DNA of 28,509 nucleotides from Flavobacteriales bacterium (lineage in GTDB: Bacteria; Bacteroidota; Bacteroidia; DT-38): positions 1 to 28,509 of the forward strand of contig JABSPR010000016.1 of assembly GCA_013214975.1 (NCBI GenBank). Direction: 5' to 3'. Positions 22,571-28,509 of this stretch are shown in pieces; positions within the stretch are counted from its first letter, which is position 1; every line of letters starts with the position of its first letter. The notes below the pieces were generated by a model that made no database searches, had not been told where the DNA came from, and saw nothing but the letters and a program-made list of their open reading frames with translations. A program made the position numbers and the translations under genes.

Positions 22571-24565
22571 CTAGAGCGGACGGTTTCTAAATGATTGGTT
22601 TACAATGTAGTTAGCAAATGTCATTTTTTTATCTTTCGATTCCAAATAAGTAGCCACCAGTTTTTCTTTCGATATTTGGATGGCTCTGACGTGTTTAATG
22701 GCGTATTCGTCTCGCAATTCGTTTATTATTGATTCACATTTAGCATTTAAAATAGCAGGTAAAAAAACTTTGTATTTTTTATCGCTACTTTCCGTGCCGC
22801 ATCTGTCTATGGTTTTAAAAGCTTTATTAAATTGATTTGAATTAAAATAAACAGCGCTTAAGTTCAATATTACTTCTTCGAAATTAGGAGAAATTAGGAG
22901 GGCTTCTACATAGTATTTCTCAGCTTTGAGATGGAATCCTTGCTTTTCGTAACAACTAGCGAGGTTATTCAAAACATGAATATTTGAAGGTGCTAAAGAA
23001 TAAGATTTTTCAAAACTCTTATGCGCTTCTGGAATATTATCCTTAGCAAATAGTGCTACCCCTCTGTACCATTCGACAGGGATAGACATGGGGTCTATTT
23101 CGTAAAACGGACTAATGGTTCTATCTACTTCTGAAAGTAATTTATTCCAATTAGCACTATGTCGATAACGTAATATATTAGTTGAATGTATTTCTCCAGC
23201 ATATCGTTTTGAACATACAATAGTAGAAAGGCTAACAACGGAAATGAGTAAAAGACCAAGTATCGATTTATAAGAAATTGAGGATTGAAAAGCGGTTTCA
23301 TCCTTACTTAAAGAATAATATTTTGCCGTAGTAATTGCTAAAATTGTGAAGAATATAACGAGGTGCTCAATCCTCTCCATGGGATAATCAAGGGCAGAAA
23401 TAATAGTATATCCCGTAATGCAGGCAAAAAATAGCACATAGAAGTTTTTTACTTTCTTTTCTATTGTGTCACGAATAATTCGAACGAGACATAGAATAGC
23501 GACGAGAAAAATAAGGGAGTACGATATAATTCCTCCTATTCCAAGTTCTGCGAAGACCCAAATAAAATCATTATGTGGGCGCTGGAATATTGTTAATCCA
23601 TTTTGAACTGCTTCGTTGAAATTGTATAATCCGTGTTTTGAAAAATAAATTTTCCAGTTTCCGACTCCAACGCCTGTCCATAGATTATTTTGAATAATTA
23701 ATGCCGAGTTTTCCCAAAGATGAATTCTTGTTTTGGCTGTTTCTGTATTAAGCAGATGAGGAAACTTATCAATGTTTAAGTAGGTTAATGTGCCAAATAG
23801 AATAAGAGTTGGTATACCAAATTTTAAAATCTGTTTGTAATACTTCTTGCCCCCACCTTGATAAGCGACAAGCCAAGTTGTAACGATAATGCCAAATATT
23901 ATAAAGGCAAGCAGAACTGCCTTAGTCTGAAGTATTAATAGAACAGAGAGGATTAGGATAAGAAATGGTACCAAGAACAATAGCCATCTTTTTTTATTTG
24001 CCAGGTAGTACAGTATAAATGGAAATGAAAGAAAGATTATTGAGGCGAAAAGGTTCTTATTGGCCATTGAAGATTTCATGCTGGCAAAATCTCCTTGATT
24101 CGCAACTAACTGAATAGTTCCCACAATTACTGTAATAGATATAAAGGCACTAATTCCAATAACCAGTGTGTTGTTACTTATTTTCTTTTGAATGAGTAGA
24201 TAGGTGGTTAGCAAATAAAAGATTACGACTAAGGATAGTTTGGAGATGGAGTAGATACTTTCGGAGATGACTAGAGATTGATTCATCGATAGTAAATTGA
24301 ATCCCAAGAAAGCCAGGATGCAAAGAGGCAAGCCTAGTTTGATAAACCTTAAATCGAGTGTTAATTTATTCTGATAAATGAAGTAGGAAACAAGAATAGA
24401 GGTTAAGGCTATGAAAAGAGTGAGGAAAAACTGCCTCGGAATTAATACAGGATCGATAGATTCCGTTGAAAATATAAGAGGAAGAATTGCAAAGAAACCG
24501 AGATACAATCTTTCAAAAAGAGAGCTTTGAGATAATTGTTGCTTTATACTAGAGGATATAGCCAT
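22571..24565 (-). CDS. O-antigen ligase-like membrane protein with C-terminal TPRs
   Basis: A 664-aa protein. Residues about 20-450 hold ten or more membrane spans. The large-loop motif 'RPHNDFIWVFAELGIGG' and the preceding 'WTGVGVGNWKIYF' are typical of the Wzy/WaaL-type O-antigen ligase superfamily (PF04932). Residues about 500-600 are TPR-like ('PVEWYRGVALFAKDNIPEAHKSFEKSY', 'IHVLNNLASCYEKQGFHLKAEKYY'). Such proteins transfer or polymerise lipid-linked glycans at the periplasmic face; some members glycosylate proteins instead. It lies 50 bases upstream of the type IX-secreted protein on the same strand. No other polysaccharide genes are adjacent, so it seems an orphan. Confidence 0.82.
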   Translation of the reverse strand: MAISSSIKQQLSQSSLFERLYLGFFAILPLIFSTESIDPVLIPRQFFLTLFIALTSILVSYFIYQNKLTLDLRFIKLGLPLCILAFLGFNLLSMNQSLVISESIYSISKLSLVVIFYLLTTYLLIQKKISNNTLVIGISAFISITVIVGTIQLVANQGDFASMKSSMANKNLFASIIFLSFPFILYYLANKKRWLLFLVPFLILILSVLLILQTKAVLLAFIIFGIIVTTWLVAYQGGGKKYYKQILKFGIPTLILFGTLTYLNIDKFPHLLNTETAKTRIHLWENSALIIQNNLWTGVGVGNWKIYFSKHGLYNFNEAVQNGLTIFQRPHNDFIWVFAELGIGGIISYSLIFLVAILCLVRIIRDTIEKKVKNFYVLFFACITGYTIISALDYPMERIEHLVIFFTILAITTAKYYSLSKDETAFQSSISYKSILGLLLISVVSLSTIVCSKRYAGEIHSTNILRYRHSANWNKLLSEVDRTISPFYEIDPMSIPVEWYRGVALFAKDNIPEAHKSFEKSYSLAPSNIHVLNNLASCYEKQGFHLKAEKYYVEALLISPNFEEVILNLSAVYFNSNQFNKAFKTIDRCGTESSDKKYKVFLPAILNAKCESIINELRDEYAIKHVRAIQISKEKLVATYLESKDKKMTFANYIVNQSFRNRPL

Positions 24566-24614
24566 ATTAATTGATCTGCTTGAGGGAAAGAAGTTGGGAA
24601 ATTAGGAATTCTAT

Positions 24615-26177
24615 TTACCAATCGATTGGTCGGTAATCTTTTAAGAATTTACCATTCCAATGTTTTCCGGAGTTGATACCATCCAATAGAGGATCCATAA
24701 CACGTGCTGCTCCGTCTACTATATCTAGTGGAGGTTGGAAGTCGTGTACCTCTTCTTTTCTTTTTGCTAGCTCGGCAGGATCCTCATCTGTTACCCAACC
24801 AGTATCTACTGCATTGGTATAGATTCCAAATTTGGCTAACTCGCCAGCTGAGGTTAAGGTCATCATATTAAGAGCCGCTTTTGCCATGTTGGTATGTGGA
24901 TGGCGTGCCTCTTTGTGAAAACGATGGAATTTACCTTCCATAGCGGTAACGTTAATTATATGCTTTTTCCCGGTGTTGTCTTTCTTCATTAAGTTCACCA
25001 ATCGATTACACAAAACAAAGGGAGCAACAGAATTTACAAGTTGTACTTCGAGCATTTCGTTAGTCTCAATTTCACCAAGTTTTAATCGCCAGCTGTTTGT
25101 TGTACGAAGATCTACTTGCTGTAAATCGGCGTCGAGTTTACCTTCTGGAAATACTTCTTCAACAGCCAATGAATTATCGATGCTGTATGGAATTTGAGAC
25201 AATTTGGCTGATGAGGTTAGTCCAATTCCTATTTGTTTTCCATGCCAGGTAACGGGTAAATTTTTACCCTGTCCTTTTTCGAAGTTTGTGCTCAGTGCAT
25301 TTATTTCTTGCAAACAAGCATCATGATCCGATAAAACAAGCTTAGCATATTTTGGCAATTTATCAATCGATAGTTCTTCATTTGCAATCATGTGCTGGTA
25401 AAATCCGGCTGGTCGTCTTACCGTTTGTGCAGCGTTATTTATTAGGATGTCTAGACGATCATATTGTTGTTCTATAAAGTTGCAGAAGATCTCTACACTT
25501 GGAATATGCCTTAGATCAAGTCCGTGTATTTTAAGTCGATGACCCCATTGCTCAAAATCCGATTCTTTGGCAAAACGTATTGCAGAATCAACCGGGAAAC
25601 GAGTAGTAGCAATTACGGTTGCTCCGGCTCTTAGCATCATCAAAGTAATATGATATCCTATTTTAAGTCGAGATCCAGTTACTAAAGCGACTTGGCCTTT
25701 TAGCTCAGCAGTCTGAAAACGTTTAGCATAATTGAAGTCACCACATTCTGTACACATTGTATCGTAGAAATGATGCAGCGTGTTAAAAACGGCCTTGCAT
25801 ACGTAGCAGTTTCGAGGCGATTCTAACACCGCTTTCTCTTTCGATTCGGTCTCCTTATTTTGAAGCATTAGTGGGGCAACGAATATGCTTGCATCACGTG
25901 CACTTCTAATTCCTGTGGTGTTTCGCGCGTATTTGTCGCGAGCCATCATCTTTCGTTTTTGTGCTTTCTTGGCATCTTTCTTTCGCCTAGAAAATTCATC
26001 TCTATCCGGACGAGATAATTTGCCCGCCGCTTTTAGAAGCTCTACTCGTGTGCTTTTTGGGATTTCAAAAATCTGATCTGTATCCGCGTTTAATGCCTCA
26101 AGGATAGAAATGCATTCTGCAATTTCTTCAGCGGTAAGCAGTCTGGTGGGTTCTTTTTTTTCTTCTTCTTTTGGCAT
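24615..26177 (-). CDS. Atypical SDR-family protein with N-terminal extension and zinc ribbon
   Basis: A 520-aa protein. Residues 1-120 are charged, with a Lys/Arg-rich segment (64-85). Residues 124-145 form a CxxC...CxxC zinc ribbon (C124, C127, C142, C145). Residues about 158-505 are an SDR Rossmann fold with 'VALVTGSRLKIGY' (163-175) and 'LINNAAQTVRR'. Canonical SDRs have a Ser and a YxxxK; here the matching segments read 'NVTAMEG' and 'TNMAK' (429-433), so the catalytic Tyr is a Thr and only the Lys is kept. It may bind NAD(P) without classical dehydrogenase chemistry, or use other residues. The substrate is unknown. The gene appears to be its own unit. Confidence 0.8.
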   Translation of the reverse strand: MPKEEEKKEPTRLLTAEEIAECISILEALNADTDQIFEIPKSTRVELLKAAGKLSRPDRDEFSRRKKDAKKAQKRKMMARDKYARNTTGIRSARDASIFVAPLMLQNKETESKEKAVLESPRNCYVCKAVFNTLHHFYDTMCTECGDFNYAKRFQTAELKGQVALVTGSRLKIGYHITLMMLRAGATVIATTRFPVDSAIRFAKESDFEQWGHRLKIHGLDLRHIPSVEIFCNFIEQQYDRLDILINNAAQTVRRPAGFYQHMIANEELSIDKLPKYAKLVLSDHDACLQEINALSTNFEKGQGKNLPVTWHGKQIGIGLTSSAKLSQIPYSIDNSLAVEEVFPEGKLDADLQQVDLRTTNSWRLKLGEIETNEMLEVQLVNSVAPFVLCNRLVNLMKKDNTGKKHIINVTAMEGKFHRFHKEARHPHTNMAKAALNMMTLTSAGELAKFGIYTNAVDTGWVTDEDPAELAKRKEEVHDFQPPLDIVDGAARVMDPLLDGINSGKHWNGKFLKDYRPIDW

Positions 26178-26224
26178 GTCGTAATCTCCTTGCCGCGAAG
26201 ATAAGACTATAAGCTGGTCTATGC

Positions 26225-26971
26225 TTACGTAATAAACAATTTAAAGCATGCTGTGATTAGCACAAAAGCCAGAACGAAGCGCAAATATTTATTATCTAAT
26301 TTTTTACTTCCATAGTAAGATCCGAGAAAGCCACCAACGATTGCAATGCCAACTAGGATGAAGGCCTGAGAATTTATTTCAACTCCACTAGAAATTTGGC
26401 CAGCCATTCCGGCAGCGGAATTAACCCATATAAATAGGGCCGATACTGCTGCGGCTTCTTTCATTTTACCCCAATGCAAAAGCAATATTACTGGACTTAA
26501 AATTATTCCTCCACCAATACCGATAAGGCCAGAGAAGAAGCCAATTGCTCCACCGATAACTATGCCCTGCCAGATTTTTACTTCTTTAATTGCTGTCTTC
26601 TCTTTTCCAAAAACGTTCATCATTCGTAATACTGCGAAAAGAAGAAGTACACCTAATACCTTTTTATAAATGCTTGTGTCTACTTCAATCATCCCACCTA
26701 AGAAGGAAAGGGGGATAGAAGCGAGGGCGAATGAGAAAAAGAGCTTTTTATTAAAATGACCTTCTTTCCAATAGTGATAAAAAGAAATAGCCGCAACGAA
26801 TAAGTTGAGTAGCAATGCCGTTGGCTTCATCTCATCTGGAGCAAAACCGAACAATGCCATTAATGCCAAATAGCCACTTGCACCACCATGGCCTACAGCA
26901 GAATATAAAAAGGCAACCAAAGGAAGCAATCCTAGAAAAAACCAAATATGTTCTAATTCAAAGTAACTCAA
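26225..26971 (-). CDS. TauE/SafE family anion transporter (sulfite exporter-like)
   Basis: A 248-aa integral membrane protein with about eight spans. Its N-terminal 'YSAVGHGGASGYLALMALFGF' and internal 'GFFSGLIGIGGGIILSPVILL' are the duplicated Gly-rich signature of TauE/SafE permeases. Members export sulfite, sulfoacetate or related organosulfur anions, but most are uncharacterised. It starts at 26971, 100 bases from the divergent gene at 27072, which encodes another protein of the same superfamily. Its stop is 47 bases from the start of the SDR gene on the same strand, so the two may be co-transcribed. Confidence 0.87.
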   Translation of the reverse strand: MSYFELEHIWFFLGLLPLVAFLYSAVGHGGASGYLALMALFGFAPDEMKPTALLLNLFVAAISFYHYWKEGHFNKKLFFSFALASIPLSFLGGMIEVDTSIYKKVLGVLLLFAVLRMMNVFGKEKTAIKEVKIWQGIVIGGAIGFFSGLIGIGGGIILSPVILLLHWGKMKEAAAVSALFIWVNSAAGMAGQISSGVEINSQAFILVGIAIVGGFLGSYYGSKKLDNKYLRFVLAFVLITACFKLFIT

Positions 26972-27071
26972 GATGCATTTTTAACGAAAGTATTATTGTA
27001 AAATTAAGGAGGATATCTTCAAATCGTACATACTTATTATGTTGCTTTGCATTTCCTTAATTTAATGAAAC

Positions 27072-27839
27072 ATGGAAATCGTAGTTGTAAGTGCCGTTGC
27101 ATTAGTAGCATCTCTACTAACGTTCTTTTCGGGGTTTGGTTTGGGTACAATTCTACTACCTGCATTCGCTTTATTTTTTCCAGTGGAGGTTGCTATTGCG
27201 ATGACAGGTGTGGTACACCTACTCAACAATCTTTTTAAAATGGCTATTGTTGGTAAAGAGGCTGTTTGGTCTGTAGTGCTCAAGTTTGGTATCCCTGCAA
27301 TTATTGGTGCCATATTGGGAGCATTAATTTTGATGTATTTTTCTACTAGCACCGAATTGGCAGTTTACACTCTTGGATCAATCACTTGTACAATTACCCC
27401 AATAAAAGTGATGATAGCAGTTGTGATGTTTGGTTTTGCTGTGCTGGAACTAATGCCATTTTTCAAAAAGCTAGAATTCTCCGAATCTAAACTTTACGTG
27501 GGTGGCGCGATAAGTGGATTTTTTGGTGGTCTATCTGGACATCAAGGTGCCTTGAGAAGTGCTTTTCTAATAAAATGCGGATTATCTAAAGAGAGTTTTA
27601 TAGCCACAGGAGTTATCATAGCTTGTGTGGTAGACATATCCCGAATTTCCATTTACTTCACGAAGTATTCTAACATTGGCGAAAACATGCAAATATTAGT
27701 TGCGGCGATAATAGCTGCATTCGCAGGCGCATTTTTAGGAAAGAAAGTTCTAAAAAAGATAACCATCGAATTGGTTCAGGTAGTTGTTAGCGCTATGATA
27801 ATGGTGCTCGCTGTACTAATGGGAGTGGGAATTATTTAG
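27072..27839 (+). CDS. Second TauE/SafE-like membrane transporter
   Basis: A 255-aa protein with about eight hydrophobic spans. It has 'FFSGFGLGTILLPAFALFFPVEVAIAMTGVVHLLNNLFKM' at the N-terminus and 'GGAISGFFGGLSGHQGALRSAFL' in the middle, the two Gly-rich repeats of the TauE/SafE superfamily. It is clearly divergent from the minus-strand paralogue (for example 'GLSGHQGA' against 'GLIGIGGG'), so it probably carries a different anion. It is followed 8 bases later by the glycosyltransferase-like gene, likely in one transcript. The start at 27072 gives a normal first membrane span. Confidence 0.82.
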   Translation: MEIVVVSAVALVASLLTFFSGFGLGTILLPAFALFFPVEVAIAMTGVVHLLNNLFKMAIVGKEAVWSVVLKFGIPAIIGAILGALILMYFSTSTELAVYTLGSITCTITPIKVMIAVVMFGFAVLELMPFFKKLEFSESKLYVGGAISGFFGGLSGHQGALRSAFLIKCGLSKESFIATGVIIACVVDISRISIYFTKYSNIGENMQILVAAIIAAFAGAFLGKKVLKKITIELVQVVVSAMIMVLAVLMGVGII

Positions 27840-27847
27840 GTTGGACT

Positions 27848-28509
27848 ATGATAGATTTTATGAAACTAGATAAACATCATTATTTATTTCTCTTCGTAGG
27901 ATTTCTATTTCTTACGATTGTTTCAGGTGGACTATTCTCGGAGGGTATGTTCATGGATGGATTACTGTATGCCGATATTTCAAGGAACATGGCAAATGGG
28001 TTAGGGAGTTTTTGGCACCCTCATTTGAGTAATAACTTGCATCCTGAATTCTATGAGCACCCCCCCTTGGCCCTTGGACTTCAAAGTATATTTTTCAAGT
28101 TGTTTGGTGATTCAATTTTAGTAGAACGTTTCTATTCTTTGCTTACTTATGTTTTAGTTGGTTATCTGATTGTATCAATTTGGGGGAAGCTGACAGGAGA
28201 TAAGAAAACGGGTTGGGTACCTATTCTTCTGTGGATTACCATGGATAATGTAACGTGGGCTGTAGCAAATAATATGCTTGAAAACACAATGAGCATATTC
28301 GTTTGTCTGTCAGTTTTACTTTATCTAAAAAGTGATGAAAGGAAAAGGTTTATGTGGATTATACTTGCAGGTATTTCCCTTGCGTGTGGAGTATTAACCA
28401 AAGGTTTTTTATGCTTGTATATTTGGAGTATTCCCTTTTTCACTCTTCTATTTAGAAGAGAAAAGAACCTGGTTTCCGCATTTGTTGATACGGTAATCCT
28501 AGTTGTATT
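27848..28509 (+). CDS. ArnT/PMT-like GT-C glycosyltransferase, 3' end beyond window
   Basis: An open frame from the ATG at 27848 to the window edge (about 220 codons, no stop). The first membrane span is followed by 'EGMFMDGLLYADISRNMANG' and 'EFYEHPPLALGLQSIFFKLFG', matching the acidic first loop and the 'HPPL' motif of ArnT/PMT_2 (GT39/GT83-like) enzymes, which transfer a sugar from a lipid phosphate donor. Later spans include 'GWVPILLWITMDNVTWAVANNMLENTMSIFVCLSVLLYL', typical of this group. An alternative ATG lies at 27860. The acceptor cannot be told. It is truncated only by the window. Confidence 0.8.
   Translation, partial: MIDFMKLDKHHYLFLFVGFLFLTIVSGGLFSEGMFMDGLLYADISRNMANGLGSFWHPHLSNNLHPEFYEHPPLALGLQSIFFKLFGDSILVERFYSLLTYVLVGYLIVSIWGKLTGDKKTGWVPILLWITMDNVTWAVANNMLENTMSIFVCLSVLLYLKSDERKRFMWIILAGISLACGVLTKGFLCLYIWSIPFFTLLFRREKNLVSAFVDTVILVV

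Noticed and set aside
27062..27352. Minus-strand 96-aa frame opposite the second TauE/SafE-like gene
   Set aside because: It lies wholly antisense to a membrane protein gene with clear family motifs, and its translation has no recognisable features.

Overview
The window looks like the chromosome of a marine-type Bacteroidota (Flavobacteriia or a close relative). The DNA is AT-rich, with promoters resembling the Bacteroidota TTG / TAnnTTTG type and few obvious Shine-Dalgarno sites. It encodes a type IX secretion C-terminal sorting domain, a TonB-dependent receptor with an N-terminal carboxypeptidase-like domain, a DUF4856 lipoprotein, 'GCTD..A.NY' lipoproteins and an ECF sigma factor paired with a membrane partner. 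I saw no rRNA, tRNA, CRISPR array, transposase or phage gene.

Layout. Positions 1-2582 (+): a small unknown protein, a DUF2007-type protein and a large TMTC-like membrane glycosyltransferase with TPRs. Positions 2585-9745 (-): a tightly packed seven-gene sulfur assimilation operon. In transcription order it encodes a siroheme sulfite reductase with a C-terminal HEPN-like domain, a siroheme synthase, a MoeB/ThiF-rhodanese protein, an Fe-S APS/PAPS reductase, homoserine O-acyltransferase, an OsmC-like protein and an O-acylhomoserine sulfhydrylase. Positions 9764-9959 (-): the operon leader, which I consider the most interesting element. It has a good promoter, a 24-codon ORF carrying two CysCysCys runs, an antiterminator arm starting one base after the leader stop codon, and an intrinsic terminator just before the first structural gene. 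This is the architecture of a cysteine-sensing, ribosome-mediated transcription attenuator.

Positions 10156-14969 (+): a 44-aa single-span protein, an ECF sigma factor overlapping a gene whose product joins an inner-membrane-anchored anti-sigma-like N-terminus to an outer-membrane barrel-like C-terminus, a MerR-like regulator, a small Cys-rich lipoprotein and a fatty acid hydroxylase-superfamily membrane protein.

Positions 15019-20527 (+): a probable iron-acquisition operon with a DUF4856 lipoprotein, a small outer-membrane barrel, an imelysin-family lipoprotein and a FecA-like TonB-dependent receptor. It is preceded by two near-identical 23-bp palindromes that bracket a TAnnTTTG promoter element, most likely operators for an iron-responsive repressor.

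Positions 20524-26971 (-): an unknown 143-aa protein, a type IX secreted IPT/TIG-like repeat protein, an O-antigen ligase-like protein with TPRs, an atypical SDR protein with a zinc ribbon, and a TauE/SafE family transporter. Positions 27072-28509 (+): a second, divergently oriented TauE/SafE-like transporter and the 5' part of an ArnT/PMT-like glycosyltransferase that runs off the window. The two TauE/SafE proteins may handle sulfite or related anions and so link loosely to the sulfur operon, but that is inference.
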